NCBI RefSeq assembly: GCF_001019615.1
Contig: NZ_JNBQ01000005.1
Coordinates: 119,917 to 183,916, forward strand
Length of the DNA stretch: 64,000 bases
Reading direction: 5' to 3'
From: Cellulosimicrobium funkei
GTDB lineage: Bacteria; Actinomycetota; Actinomycetes; Actinomycetales; Cellulomonadaceae
Below, piece by piece: positions 1 to 9,032 of the stretch (its first letter is position 1; each line of letters begins with the position of its first letter). The translations under genes and the position numbers were made by a program. The notes under the pieces are model-generated. The model was given only the letters and a program-made list of their open reading frames with translations, searched no databases and was not told where the DNA came from.

Positions 1-1578
1 GATCGCGTTGTCGCCCGTGACCATGACGCTGCGGATGCCCATCGCGCGGAGCTGGTCGAACCGCTCGCGCAGCCCGTCCTTGACGACGTCCTTGAGCCGG
101 ACGACGCCGAGCACCCGCGCCGGGCCGTCGCCCACCTGCTCGGCGACCACCAGCGGCGTGCCGCCCTGCCCGCTGACCGTCTCGACGTGCGCCGCGAGCT
201 CGTCCGTCTCCGGGCCCGTCACGCTCCCGCCCGTGGAGTGCACCCAGCGCTGGACCGCGGAGCCCGCGCCCTTGCGCACGCGCCGCACGCCGCCGTCGGG
301 CAGCGGCAGGTCCACGCCGGACATCCGGGTCTGCGCCGTGAACGGGATGAACTCCGCGCCGTCGGTCTCGCGCACCAGGTCCGCCGCCGGACGCCCGTCC
401 GTCGACGTCACGAGGTCGACGATGCTGCGCCCCTCCGGCGTCTCGTCGGACAGGGAGGCCAGGCGCGCCGCGTCGGCGAGCTCGCCCGCGCCCACACGGC
501 CGACGGGCAGCACCTCGGTCGCGAACCGGTTGCCGTGCGTGATCGTGCCGGTCTTGTCGAGCAGCAGCACGTCGACGTCGCCCGCCGCCTCGACCGCGCG
601 CCCGGACATCGCGAGCACGTTGCGCCGGACCAGGCGGTCCATGCCCGCGATGCCGATCGCGGACAGCAGCGCGCCGATCGTCGTCGGGATGAGGCACACG
701 AGGAGGGCGACGAGCACCACGAGCGACTGCCGCGCCCCCGAGTACACGGCGAACGGCTGGAGCGTCGCGACGGCGAGGACGAACACGGTCGTCAGCGACG
801 TGAGCAGCACGTTGAGCGCGATCTCGTTCGGGGTGCGCTGGCGCTCGCTGCCCTCGACGAGCGCGATCATCCGGTCGACGAACGTCTGGCCGGCCGGCGC
901 CGTGATCCGCACGACGATGCGGTCGGACAGGACGACCGTCCCGCCCGTCACGGCCGAGCGGTCGCCGCCCGACTCACGGATCACCGGGGCGGACTCGCCC
1001 GTGATCGCCGACTCGTCGACCGACGCGACGCCCTCGATCACGTCGCCGTCGCCCGGGATCGTCTCCCCCGCGACGACCACGACGACGTCGCCCACCCGCA
1101 GGCTCGACGACGGCACGTCGACCGTCGGCAGCAGGTGCAGGCTCGACCCGGCCGCGAGCGTGTCCGCCGGCGCGTCCACGCGGCGCGCCGTCGTGCTGCG
1201 CTGCGTCGCGCGCAGGCTCGACGCCTGCGCCTTGCCCCGCGACTCCGCGACGGACTCGGCGAGCGTCGCGAACAGGACCGTCGCCCACAGCCACGCCGCG
1301 ACGAGGACCGAGAACAGGTCCGGGTCCAGCGCGGCGAGCACCGTCGTCGCGGCCGCGCCGAGCTCCACGACGAACAGCACCGGCGACCGGTACAGCACCC
1401 GCGGGTCGAGCTTGCGCACCGCGGCGGGCAGCGCCGCGCCCACCTGTGCGAGAGACAGCGCCCGCGGGGCACGACGCCCGCCGCCGGGACGGTCGCCGTG
1501 CGGGCCGCCGTCGGGCGCACCCGCGGGGGACGCCGGGGTGCCGGGCAGCTGAGGGACGGAAGCGAGCGGCGTGCTCAT
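1..1578 (-). CDS. kdpB: Potassium-transporting P-type ATPase, subunit B (C-terminus beyond left edge)
   Basis: KdpB is the ATP-hydrolysing subunit of the high-affinity KdpFABC potassium pump in the cell membrane. The first 526 residues are present; the frame runs off the left edge, so the hinge and last membrane segments are missing. The phosphorylation loop LLDKTGTI is visible with the phospho-acceptor Asp near residue 341. Upstream of it lie the actuator-domain TGES motif and paired hydrophobic segments, as in the family. The ATG start overlaps the kdpA stop (ATGA), which indicates translational coupling. kdpC would be expected just beyond the edge. Confidence 0.96.
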   Translation of the reverse strand, partial: MSTPLASVPQLPGTPASPAGAPDGGPHGDRPGGGRRAPRALSLAQVGAALPAAVRKLDPRVLYRSPVLFVVELGAAATTVLAALDPDLFSVLVAAWLWATVLFATLAESVAESRGKAQASSLRATQRSTTARRVDAPADTLAAGSSLHLLPTVDVPSSSLRVGDVVVVVAGETIPGDGDVIEGVASVDESAITGESAPVIRESGGDRSAVTGGTVVLSDRIVVRITAPAGQTFVDRMIALVEGSERQRTPNEIALNVLLTSLTTVFVLAVATLQPFAVYSGARQSLVVLVALLVCLIPTTIGALLSAIGIAGMDRLVRRNVLAMSGRAVEAAGDVDVLLLDKTGTITHGNRFATEVLPVGRVGAGELADAARLASLSDETPEGRSIVDLVTSTDGRPAADLVRETDGAEFIPFTAQTRMSGVDLPLPDGGVRRVRKGAGSAVQRWVHSTGGSVTGPETDELAAHVETVSGQGGTPLVVAEQVGDGPARVLGVVRLKDVVKDGLRERFDQLRAMGIRSVMVTGDNAI

Positions 1579-3266
1579 GACAGGGACTCCACGACAGGAC
1601 CGAGGGACAGGACGGGGACGAACGTGAGGCCGACGACGACGAGCGCGACCGTGCCGAGCAGGCCGACGAACAGCGGCTGGTGGGTCGGCAGCGTGCCGGC
1701 GGACGGCGGGACCGACCGCTGGGAGGCGAGGCGCCCCGCGAGGGCGAGGACGAGCGCGATGGGGACGAAGCGGCCGACGAGCATCGCGAGCCCGAGCAGC
1801 GTGTTGTAGTACGGCGTCCCGGCCGACAGCCCGGCGAACGCGGAGCCGTTGTTGTTCCCGGCCGACGCGAACGCGTACAGCACCTCGGTGAGCCCGTGCG
1901 GGCCACCCTCCTGCTGCCCGGCGAGCCCATCGGGCAGGACCACGGACAGCGCCGTGCCGGCGAGCACGACCGCCGGGGTCGTCAGGACGTACAGCGCGAC
2001 GAGCGTGATCTCCTGGCGCCCGATCTTCTTCCCCAGGTACTCGGGCGTGCGGCCCACCATGAGTCCCGCGACGAACACCGCGACGACGGCGACCACGAGC
2101 ATCCCGTAGAGCCCCGCGCCCACGCCGCCGGGGGCGATCTCGCCGAGCAGCATCGAGAAGAGCACCACTCCTCCGCCGGGCGCGGTGAGCGAGTCGTGCA
2201 TCGCGTTGACCGCGCCGGTCGACGTGCCGGTCGTCGCGGTCGCGAACAGGGCGCTCGCGGCGAGACCGAACCGGGTCTCCTTGCCCTCCAGCGCGGCGCC
2301 CGCGGCCTGGGGCGCGGCACCCGGCCCGGCGAGCTCCGCCCACGTGGTCAGCGCGAGCGCGACGGCGAACAGCCCGGCCATCGCGCCGAGGACGGCCCAG
2401 CCCTGACGGCGGTCGCCGACCAGGAGGCCGAACGTGCGCGGGAGGGTGAACGGGATCAGCAGGATGAGGAAGATCTCGAAGACGTTCGTGAACGGGTTCG
2501 GGTTCTCCAGGGGGTGCGCCGAGTTCGCGTTGAAGAACCCGCCGCCGTTGGTCCCGAGCTCCTTGATGGCCTCCTGGGAGGCGACGGGACCGCCGAGGAC
2601 GTGCTGCGTCCCGCCGGCGAGCGTCTCGACCGCGGTGTGCGGGCCGAGGTTCTGGATCACGCCGTTCGCCACGAGCACGACCGCCGCGACGAACGCGATC
2701 GGGAGCAGGATCCGGACCACGGACCGCGTGAGGTCGGTCCAGAAGTTCCCGATCCGCGCGTCGGTCCCGGAGCGCGCGAACCCGCGCACGAGCGCGATCG
2801 CGACCGACATCCCGACGGCGGCCGAGACGAAGTTCTGCACGGCCAGCCCTGCCATCTGGAGGAGGTGGCCCGCCGCGGCCTCGCCCGAGTACCACTGCCA
2901 GTTCGTGTTCGTCACGAACGAGACCGCCGTGTTCCAGGCACCCGCGGGGTCCAGCCCCGTGAACCCGAGGTTCATCGGCAGGTGGTCCTGGAGGCGGCCC
3001 AGGGCGTAGAGGAGGAGGACCGAGGCGAGCGAGAAGCCCAGCAGCGAGAAGAGGTAGGTGCTCCAGCGCTGCTCCGCGTCGGGGTCCACGCGCGCGAGCC
3101 GGTAGCCGGCGCGCTCCACCCGCAGGTGGCGCGACGAGGTGTACACGCGCGCCATGTACGCGCCGAGCGGCGCGTGCACCGCCGCGAGCGCCGCGACGAG
3201 GAGCGCGACCTGACCGACGGCCGCCCACACGACCGCCGCGTCGACCGTCGTCGGCACGGCGCTCAC
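1575..3266 (-). CDS. kdpA: Potassium-transporting ATPase subunit A
   Basis: KdpA is the channel-like, potassium-binding subunit of KdpFABC. About 563 residues from the GTG start, the usual length for the family, with around ten hydrophobic segments. Selectivity-filter signatures are recognisable ([26 protein letters not shown]). The GTG start at 3264-3266 overlaps the kdpF stop as GTGA. A longer reading in the same frame exists, but its extension is arginine-rich and non-homologous and would swallow kdpF, so the GTG is preferred. Confidence 0.96.
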   Translation of the reverse strand: MSAVPTTVDAAVVWAAVGQVALLVAALAAVHAPLGAYMARVYTSSRHLRVERAGYRLARVDPDAEQRWSTYLFSLLGFSLASVLLLYALGRLQDHLPMNLGFTGLDPAGAWNTAVSFVTNTNWQWYSGEAAAGHLLQMAGLAVQNFVSAAVGMSVAIALVRGFARSGTDARIGNFWTDLTRSVVRILLPIAFVAAVVLVANGVIQNLGPHTAVETLAGGTQHVLGGPVASQEAIKELGTNGGGFFNANSAHPLENPNPFTNVFEIFLILLIPFTLPRTFGLLVGDRRQGWAVLGAMAGLFAVALALTTWAELAGPGAAPQAAGAALEGKETRFGLAASALFATATTGTSTGAVNAMHDSLTAPGGGVVLFSMLLGEIAPGGVGAGLYGMLVVAVVAVFVAGLMVGRTPEYLGKKIGRQEITLVALYVLTTPAVVLAGTALSVVLPDGLAGQQEGGPHGLTEVLYAFASAGNNNGSAFAGLSAGTPYYNTLLGLAMLVGRFVPIALVLALAGRLASQRSVPPSAGTLPTHQPLFVGLLGTVALVVVGLTFVPVLSLGPVVESLS

Positions 3267-3352
3267 CGGGCCCGGTCGCTGCGGAGCAGCGCGACGAAGA
3301 GGTAGCCCAGCACGGCGACGACGGCACCGAGCGCGATCCAGTCGAGGACCAT
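3263..3352 (-). CDS. kdpF: KdpF stabilising peptide of the Kdp pump
   Basis: A 29-codon reading frame with one membrane helix ([19 protein letters not shown]) followed by a charged tail, exactly where kdpF sits in Kdp operons, immediately before kdpA. KdpF is a single-span peptide that stabilises the KdpABC complex. Its stop overlaps the kdpA GTG and its ATG overlaps the stop of the preceding small frame (TGATG), so the whole set is coupled. Confidence 0.9.
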   Translation of the reverse strand: MVLDWIALGAVVAVLGYLFVALLRSDRAR

Positions 3353-3447
3353 CACCGGGCACCTCCGGAGGAGCCGTGACGACGCGCGACGAGCGCGACC
3401 GTCGCGAAGAACGCGACGGTGAGGAGGAGGAAGGCCAGGTCGGCCAT
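3352..3447 (-). CDS. 31-residue membrane peptide leading the kdp operon
   Basis: Short frame beginning [20 protein letters not shown] and ending in a positively charged tail. It has one predicted membrane helix with the N-terminus outside, much like KdpF but distinct from it. A GAGAAGG Shine-Dalgarno-like stretch lies about 10 nt upstream, and the stop overlaps the kdpF ATG. From memory, similar tiny frames precede kdpF in other actinobacterial kdp operons and are annotated as hypothetical. It may be a second accessory subunit or a coupling leader; the function is unknown. Confidence 0.75.
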   Translation of the reverse strand: MADLAFLLLTVAFFATVALVARRHGSSGGAR

Positions 3448-3560
3448 GGTGGGAACGCCTTCTCGACGAGGGTCGGCGAGCGCCCGCGGCGGGGCGTGGT
3501 GCCGGCGTCCGGAACCCGGGCGCACTGCCGTTCTACGCCCGGCGGGAGGGCTCCGGACGG

Positions 3561-3602
3561 GGCTCTGACGGAACCTTGACGCCCTCTGCCGGAACCTTGA
3601 CG
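3561..3602 (-). promoter_or_regulatory. Tandem 21-bp direct repeat upstream of kdp, candidate KdpE operator
   Basis: Two adjacent 21-bp units share CGTCAAGGTTCCG at their 5' ends when read on the minus strand and differ at only 3-4 positions overall. The 21-bp period equals two helical turns, the arrangement bound by OmpR-family dimers such as KdpE. A possible -10 (TAGAAC) lies about 25 bp nearer the operon. Assignment to KdpE is inference from position; no kdpDE genes are in the window. Confidence 0.5.
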
Positions 3603-3646
3603 GGACGCGTCCCCGACGGGCGGCGCCCGGCTGGCACGATGGCGCC

Positions 3647-4612
3647 ATGCTGAGTGTGCGGGTCACCGCGGGGCACGACCTCGTCGAACGTCTGCGTCCC
3701 GTCCTCGACGCCGACCCGACCGTGTGCGACCTGGCCGTCGTGCCCGGCGCGGCGCTCGACGGCCGGGGCGACGTCCTGTGGTTCGAGATGGCGCGGGAGA
3801 ACGCGAACAACGTCATGCGGACCCTCCGGCACGCGGGCGTCCCGGCCGACGGGAGCATCGTCGTCACGGAGCCGGTGACGGTCGTGGCGGACGCCGCGGT
3901 CGCGGCCGAGGAGGCGGCGCCGGGCCACCCCGCCGACGGGGTCCTGTGGGCGCAGCTCGCGGACACGTCGCGCGAGGACTCCCGCCCCTCCGCCACGTTC
4001 TTCGTGTTCCTCCTCCTCGCGACGCTCATCGCCGGGATCGGGCGGCTGCTGGACCAGCCCATCCTCATCATCGGGGCCATGGTGGTCGGGCCGGAGTTCG
4101 CCCCCATCGCGGCCATCTGCTACGCGGTCGTGCGGCGACGGCGCGGGATCGCGGGGTCGGCACTGGCGACGCTCCTCGGCGGGTTCGCGGGCTGCGCCGC
4201 GGTCGCCTGGGCCGTGTGGAGCCTCGCCTACGCGGCCGGTCTCATCACCTACGAGCAGGCGACGACCGGACCGCAGACCGAGTTCATCGTGTCGCCCGAC
4301 GCCTGGTCGTTCGTCATCGCGCTCCTCGCGGGCGTCGCGGGTGTGCTCTCCCTCACCACCTCCAAGTCGGCTGCTCTCGTCGGCGTCTTCATCTCCATCA
4401 CGACCGTGCCCGCTGTCGGGGCCATCGGCCTGACGCTCGCCGTCGGGGCGTGGGACGAGGCGCTCGGCGCGGGCGTCCAGCTCCTCGTGAACGTCGCCGG
4501 GCTGCTCGCCGCCGGGGTCGTGACCCTGTTCGTCCAGCTCCACCTCGGACGCCGGCTCGGCCGGCGGCGACTGCTCAGGGCCCGACCGGACGGGCCGCCC
4601 GACGCCGCCTGA
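3647..4612 (+). CDS. DUF389 family integral membrane protein
   Basis: 321 residues: a soluble N-terminal domain of about 100 residues, then five to six membrane helices. The segment [20 protein letters not shown] is the recognisable core of the DUF389 family (uncharacterised membrane proteins). Transcribed divergently from kdp across a 199-bp gap. The ATG follows a GC-rich leader with no strong Shine-Dalgarno. Family substrate and role are unknown; ion or small-solute transport is only a guess. Confidence 0.85.
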   Translation: MLSVRVTAGHDLVERLRPVLDADPTVCDLAVVPGAALDGRGDVLWFEMARENANNVMRTLRHAGVPADGSIVVTEPVTVVADAAVAAEEAAPGHPADGVLWAQLADTSREDSRPSATFFVFLLLATLIAGIGRLLDQPILIIGAMVVGPEFAPIAAICYAVVRRRRGIAGSALATLLGGFAGCAAVAWAVWSLAYAAGLITYEQATTGPQTEFIVSPDAWSFVIALLAGVAGVLSLTTSKSAALVGVFISITTVPAVGAIGLTLAVGAWDEALGAGVQLLVNVAGLLAAGVVTLFVQLHLGRRLGRRRLLRARPDGPPDAA

Positions 4613-4716
4613 CGCGGAGGACCCGGGTGCTCCACGTGGGGAGATCGTGACGACTGCGTGACCGGCACCGCGCCGACCCGGGCGAGGAGCGGGGTCCGGC
4701 CTCTAGGATGTGCCGC

Positions 4717-5013
4717 ATGATCTTCAAGGCCGTCGGCGACGGGCGCCCCTACCCGGACCACGGCCGGGTGACCGCGCGGGACTGGGCCGAGGTGCCCCCT
4801 CGTCAGGTGCGCCTCGACGAGCTCGTCACGACCAAGCGCACGCTCGACCTCGACGCGCTCCTCGCCGAGGACTCGACGTTCTTCGGCGACCTCTTCGCGC
4901 ACGTCGTCGAGTACGAGGGGGTCCTCTACCTCGAGGACGGACTGCACCGCGCGGTCCGCGCCGCGCTCCAGCAGCGCGCCATCCTGCACGCCCGCGTCCT
5001 GACCGTGCGATGA
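4717..5013 (+). CDS. Small conserved actinobacterial protein, ParB-like fold, often labelled VapB-type antitoxin
   Basis: About 98 residues starting MIFKAVGDGRPYP. An ATG three codons upstream is possible, but AGGATG is better spaced for 4717. The C-terminal GVLYLEDGLHRAVRAALQQR resembles the DGxHR segment of ParB N-terminal-like domains. Homologues beside LytR_C proteins are common in actinobacteria and are sometimes automatically called VapB family antitoxins. No toxin gene is adjacent, so a toxin-antitoxin role is not supported here. Confidence 0.7.
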   Translation: MIFKAVGDGRPYPDHGRVTARDWAEVPPRQVRLDELVTTKRTLDLDALLAEDSTFFGDLFAHVVEYEGVLYLEDGLHRAVRAALQQRAILHARVLTVR

Positions 5014-5038
5014 GCGCGGGGTCCGGTAGGTTTCTGGC

Positions 5039-5689
5039 GTGACCACCCGCCCCGACACCGCACGCGCCGAGCGTCGCCGACGCATGCACGAGCGCCAGGC
5101 CGTCGTGTTCGGGCTCCTCATCGCCGCGCTCGCCGTCGTCGGGCTGGGTGCGCTGGCCGTCTACACGGGGGCGATCGACGCCCCGTTCGACCGGCCGCTG
5201 TCGTCGCCCGAGGCGGTCGACGACCTCGCGGACGTCAAGGTCCCCTGCCTGCCCGAGGGCACGCTCCCGGCGGCGGCGGCCGACGTCCAGGTCAACGTCT
5301 ACAACGCGTCCGGCAAGGACGCCCCCCTCGGGCGGCTGAACCAGGAACTGCTCACGTCCCGGGGCTTCACGGTGCTCACCACCGGTAACGCGCCGGACCT
5401 GGACGGCGACGGCAGCTCGGACGTCGTGGCGCAGACGCAGATCCACTTCGGCGTCACGGGGCTCGCGCAGGCGTACACGCTCGCGGCGCACTACGACAAC
5501 CCGGGCCTGGTGCTCGACACGCGCGAAGCCTCCACCGTCGACCTCTACGTGGGGGCCGACTTCGAGGACGTCGTGGACCCCGAGCTCGTCGGCCTGTCCA
5601 GCGACGTGCCGCTCGAGAGCCGCGCCGGGTGCGTCGCGATCGAGGAGATCACCCCCCAGCCGCTGCCCGTGCCGCCCGCGGAGGGCTGA
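5039..5689 (+). CDS. LytR C-terminal domain envelope protein
   Basis: 216 residues from a GTG start. A basic cytoplasmic N-terminus of about 20 residues is followed by one membrane helix (about 21-44) and an extracytoplasmic LytR_C-type domain, seen as VQVNVYNASGKDAPLGRLNQ and the following GFTV...QIHFG strands. LytR_C domains occur alone or at the end of LytR-CpsA-Psr wall-polymer ligases; their role is poorly defined. It follows the preceding small gene by 25 bp, so the two are probably co-transcribed. Confidence 0.85.
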   Translation: MTTRPDTARAERRRRMHERQAVVFGLLIAALAVVGLGALAVYTGAIDAPFDRPLSSPEAVDDLADVKVPCLPEGTLPAAAADVQVNVYNASGKDAPLGRLNQELLTSRGFTVLTTGNAPDLDGDGSSDVVAQTQIHFGVTGLAQAYTLAAHYDNPGLVLDTREASTVDLYVGADFEDVVDPELVGLSSDVPLESRAGCVAIEEITPQPLPVPPAEG

Positions 5690-5742
5690 GCACGTCCCTC
5701 GCCCGGCGCCCCGCCGAGCCTGACGACCGCCGAACGGTACCC

Positions 5743-6351
5743 ATGAGCACCCTGCCCCTCCGGCCCGCCCGGACCACCGACCCCGACGAGGTCGACCGCC
5801 TCTACGAGATCTGCCTGCGGACCGGCGCGTCCGGCGCGGACGCGACCTCCCTGTACACCGACCCGCGGTTGCTCGGCGAGGTCTACCTCGGGGCGTACCT
5901 CGCCCTCGAGCCGTCGCTCGCGTTCGTCGTCGAGGTCGACGGCGTGGCCGCGGGCTACGTGCTGGGCGCGCGCGACACCGCCGCGTTCGAGGCGCGGTCC
6001 GAGCGGGAGTGGTGGCCGCCGCTGCGCGAGCGGTACCCGCTGGGCAGCTTCCCGGAGGGCTCCCGCGACGAGGCGCTCGTCCGTCAGATCCACCGCCCGC
6101 ACCGCACCGACCCCTCGGTGCTCCCCGACTACCCGGCGCACCTCCACGTCGACCTGCTGCCCGTCGCGCAGGGCGGCGGCAACGGCCGCCGGCTGATGGA
6201 CGCGCTGTTCGACGCCCTGCGCGCCGCCGGGGTCAAGGGCGTCCACCTCGGCGTTGCAGAGGACAACGTCTCCGCGATCGGCTTCTACGAGCACCTCGGC
6301 TTCACCCGCCTCGACGTCGACGAGGGCCTGCTCCTGGGCCTCCGCCTCTGA
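5743..6351 (+). CDS. GNAT family N-acetyltransferase
   Basis: About 202 residues from the ATG at 5743. Hallmarks of the GNAT fold are present: the acetyl-CoA loop region QGGGNGRRLMDALF near residues 145-158, then GVHLGVAEDNVSAIGFYEHLGF. The N-terminal YEICLRTGASGADA is typical of an actinobacterial subgroup. The substrate cannot be read from sequence. A longer in-frame start near 5629 would overlap the LytR_C gene and is disfavoured. Confidence 0.88.
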   Translation: MSTLPLRPARTTDPDEVDRLYEICLRTGASGADATSLYTDPRLLGEVYLGAYLALEPSLAFVVEVDGVAAGYVLGARDTAAFEARSEREWWPPLRERYPLGSFPEGSRDEALVRQIHRPHRTDPSVLPDYPAHLHVDLLPVAQGGGNGRRLMDALFDALRAAGVKGVHLGVAEDNVSAIGFYEHLGFTRLDVDEGLLLGLRL

Positions 6352-6361
6352 CCCGACCCCC

Positions 6362-6428
6362 GATGCCGAACCCGGGGTTATCGCCGGGTTCGACGCCCTC
6401 CGCGACGACAACCCCGGGTTCGGCGTCA
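6362..6428. repeat. Palindromic intergenic repeat, copy 1
   Basis: Inverted repeat with arms GCCGAACCCGGGGTTATC (6365-6382) and GACAACCCCGGGTTCGGC (6407-6424), 17 of 18 positions pairing around a 24-nt loop. Lies between the converging GNAT and AbiEi-like genes. Two more copies of the same palindrome occur within 2.7 kb. No T-tract follows either arm. Confidence 0.8.
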
Positions 6429-6437
6429 CCGGGGCCG

Positions 6438-7388
6438 TCATCCTAGGGCGTGCAGCGCCCGACGGACCGTGCGCGCGCACCGGCCGGCGACGCGTACGTC
6501 GTCGAACGTGAATCGCAGCGTGCCCGCGACGCCACCCCCGACCAGCTCGTCGTGCCGAGCCCGGTCGGCGTACGCCGCCTGGAGCGAGCCGTGGAACTCG
6601 GCGCCGTCGGCCTCGGCCACCAGCCAGCGGCCGTCGCGCGTCCGCCACCCGAGGTCACCGCGCCGCACGACCCCCGACGCGTCGACGAGCGGCACCTGGA
6701 GCGCGTCGGGACCGACCCCACCGTCGTGACAGTCGAGACGGACACGCGTCTCGAGCGGTGACTCCGACCGCCCGTCCGCGAGCCCCCACCAGGAATGCGT
6801 ACGCGCGACGCCGCGTCGACCGCGCGCCAGGTCGTGGGCGTGCGCCACCTCGTCGACCGTGACCACTCCCCGGTGCACCGCGGAGTCGAGGACGGACACG
6901 GCGTGCTCGCGGTCGAGCTCCGGGACGGCCTGCGCCAGCGCCCACCACGGCGACGCGACGACGGCGCGTCCCGCTCGGGTCACGGTCATCCCGTCGTCGA
7001 ACATGCGCAGCCAGATCCCGTCCCGCGACTCGAGCGACCTCGCGGCCGGCAACGCCACCTGCGGCGCCACGTCGACCGGGAGGCCCGAGACCCCGAGCAG
7101 CGCGAGCGCGCTCGGCCCGACGGCGACCGCATCCGGGCCGTACGCGAGCAGACCCGACCACGCCGCGCGCCGACGTCGTCGGTCGTACGAGCCGCGCTCC
7201 CCGGGAAACGGGTCGACGTCGTACACCCCGCGTGTGACGCGCCGCCATGCTCCACGCCGGAGCAGGAGCCGGATCACGCCATGGTCGACGCCGGCCTCGC
7301 GGCACTGTCGAGCGGAGACGAGCCACTCCTGCTCGGCCGCGACGGCGTCGATCGCGTCGATGCCTCTGACGGGTGCGGGTATCGGCAT
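6438..7388 (-). CDS. AbiEi-like winged-helix protein with C-terminal DUF559 nuclease-like domain
   Basis: 316 residues. The N-terminus (about 10-55: WLVSARQCREAGV, LLLRRGAWRRVTRGVY) is the winged-helix domain found in AbiEi-type antitoxins of type IV toxin-antitoxin systems. The C-terminus (about 215-310: SPLETRVRL, GDLGW, VAEADGAEFH, RHDEL) matches the DUF559/Vsr-like restriction-endonuclease fold with likely acidic active-site residues. No AbiEii-type nucleotidyltransferase toxin lies next to it. Such solitary fusions are frequent in actinobacteria and their function is unknown. The palindromic repeat sits on both sides. Confidence 0.82.
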   Translation of the reverse strand: MPIPAPVRGIDAIDAVAAEQEWLVSARQCREAGVDHGVIRLLLRRGAWRRVTRGVYDVDPFPGERGSYDRRRRRAAWSGLLAYGPDAVAVGPSALALLGVSGLPVDVAPQVALPAARSLESRDGIWLRMFDDGMTVTRAGRAVVASPWWALAQAVPELDREHAVSVLDSAVHRGVVTVDEVAHAHDLARGRRGVARTHSWWGLADGRSESPLETRVRLDCHDGGVGPDALQVPLVDASGVVRRGDLGWRTRDGRWLVAEADGAEFHGSLQAAYADRARHDELVGGGVAGTLRFTFDDVRVAGRCARTVRRALHALG

Positions 7389-7496
7389 GCCCGCATCACA
7401 CCGAAACCCTGTGCCGGTGGCGAGACGCCGTCGACGGTCTGTGGACGAGACACCTGAATGCTGGGCCTGTGAACGACGTCGTCGCCTCAGCCACCG

Positions 7497-7560
7497 ACGT
7501 CGAACCCGGGGTTGTCGCTCATCAAAGCGACGAGTCCTGCGACATCCCCGGGTTCGGCCT
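7497..7560. repeat. Palindromic intergenic repeat, copy 2
   Basis: Arms GTCGAACCCGGGGTTGTCGC (7499-7518) and GCGACATCCCCGGGTTCGGC (7539-7558) around a 20-nt loop. Placed between the AbiEi-like gene start and the permease stop, so it lies 3' of the permease. Confidence 0.8.
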
Positions 7561-7573
7561 AGGCGGGGCTGGG

Positions 7574-8908
7574 TCAGCGGGCGTCCTCGACCGCGTCGTG
7601 GACGATCGGCTCGTCGCCGCCAGGGGCCGACGCCGGGCTGGCAGGCTCCTGGGTGGTGCCGCGCCACCGCGCGATGGTCCGCATGAGGTGGTAGATCACG
7701 AGCGCGGCGGCCGTGCCGAGCGCGATGCCCGCGAACGTCAGGTCGCCGACGACCCAGGTGAAGTTGGCGATGCCGACGACGAGCGGCACGGCGGCGGTCG
7801 TCAGGTTGACCGGGTTGGAGAAGTCGACCTTGTTCTGCACCCAGATGCGCGCGCCGAGGATGCCGATCATGCCGTAGAGCATCGTCGCCGCGCCGCCCAG
7901 GACGCCGGCAGGGATGGTCGCGATGAGCGCGCCGAACTTCGGCGAGAGCGAGAGGACCAGCGCGGTCGCCGCCGCGACCCAGTACGCCGCCGTCGAGTAC
8001 ACGCGCGTCGCGGCCATGACGCCGATGTTCTCGGCGTACGTCGTGGTTCCCGACCCGCCGCCGACGCCCGCGAGCGTGGTCGCGAGGCCGTCCGCGAAGA
8101 GCGCGCGGCCGGTGAGGTCGTCGAGGTTCTTGCCCGTCATCGCCGCGACCGACTTCACGTGCCCCACGTTCTCCGCGATGAGCACGAGCACGACCGGGAC
8201 GAACAGGCCGAGCACAGCGACGTCGAACGTGGGCGTGACGAACTCGGGGAACCCGATCCAGGCGGCCTTGCGCACCGCGTCGAACACCACCTCGCCCTGG
8301 AGCAGCGCCGCGACGTACCCGACGATGACGCCCACGAGGATCGACAGACGTCCGAGGATGCCCTTGAACAGGACGCTCACCAGGATGATCGACCCGAGCG
8401 TGACGAGCGCCGTGACCGGCGCCTTCTTGAAGTTGTCCCACGCGGCCGGGGCGAGGTTGAGGCCGATGAGCGCGACGATCGTGCCCGTGACGATCGGCGG
8501 CATGACGATGTCGATCCACCGCGCGCCCGCGACGTGCACGAGCAGGCCGACCGCGGCGAGCACGAGACCGGTGACGAGGATCCCGCCGACGGCCACGGAC
8601 TGGCCCTGGGACGCCGTCGCGGCGCCGATCGGGGCGATGAACGCGAAGCTCGACCCGAGGTAGCTCGGCAGCCGGTTGCGCGTGATGAGCAGGAACCCGA
8701 CGGTGCCGATCGCGGAGAAGAACAGCGTCGTCGCGGGCGAGAACCCGGTGAGCAGCGGCACGAGGAACGTCGCGCCGAACATGGCGACGACGTGCTGCAT
8801 GCCGATCCCGATGGTCCGCGGCCAGGTCAGCCGCTCGTCCGGGTCGACGACGTCCCCCGGCGCGACCGTCTTCCCGTTCCCGTGCAACCGCCACCCGATG
8901 GCGCTCAT
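7574..8908 (-). CDS. uraA: Uracil/xanthine permease of the NCS2 family
   Basis: 444 residues with about 12-14 membrane helices. NCS2 signatures are visible: GMQHVVAMFGATFLVPLLTG near the N-terminus, and GVGGGSGTTTYAENIGVMAATRV, which contains the substrate-binding region of UraA-type uracil:proton symporters. The start is chosen at MSAIGWRLHGNG, preceded by GGGAGAG; longer readings are unconvincing. Uracil is the most likely substrate by similarity, and a uracil phosphoribosyltransferase gene lies at 56.8 kb. The ends of the gene are flanked by the palindromic repeats. Confidence 0.9.
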   Translation of the reverse strand: MSAIGWRLHGNGKTVAPGDVVDPDERLTWPRTIGIGMQHVVAMFGATFLVPLLTGFSPATTLFFSAIGTVGFLLITRNRLPSYLGSSFAFIAPIGAATASQGQSVAVGGILVTGLVLAAVGLLVHVAGARWIDIVMPPIVTGTIVALIGLNLAPAAWDNFKKAPVTALVTLGSIILVSVLFKGILGRLSILVGVIVGYVAALLQGEVVFDAVRKAAWIGFPEFVTPTFDVAVLGLFVPVVLVLIAENVGHVKSVAAMTGKNLDDLTGRALFADGLATTLAGVGGGSGTTTYAENIGVMAATRVYSTAAYWVAAATALVLSLSPKFGALIATIPAGVLGGAATMLYGMIGILGARIWVQNKVDFSNPVNLTTAAVPLVVGIANFTWVVGDLTFAGIALGTAAALVIYHLMRTIARWRGTTQEPASPASAPGGDEPIVHDAVEDAR

Positions 8909-8960
8909 GTCTCTCCCGTCCGTGAAGTTCGTGTGAAGACCCCCGGAGCAGGGTAGTGCC

Positions 8961-9022
8961 CGCCGAACCCGGGCTTGTCGCACGCCAGGTCGCCGAGCCC
9001 GGCGACAACCACGGGTTCGGCG
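8961..9022. repeat. Palindromic intergenic repeat, copy 3
   Basis: Arms GCCGAACCCGGGCTTGTCGC (8962-8981) and GCGACAACCACGGGTTCGGC (9002-9021), 18 of 20 pairing, 20-nt loop. Fills the gap between the permease start and the GH81 stop. Confidence 0.8.
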
Positions 9023-9032
9023 GTCGGCGGTG

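Noticed and set aside
1680..3305. 541-codon open frame opposite kdpA
   Set aside because: Arg/Glu-rich antisense reading of a recognised kdpA; no domain.
4717..5689. Toxin-antitoxin module
   Set aside because: The small gene may be labelled VapB-like in databases, but its partner is an exported LytR_C protein, not a PIN-domain toxin.
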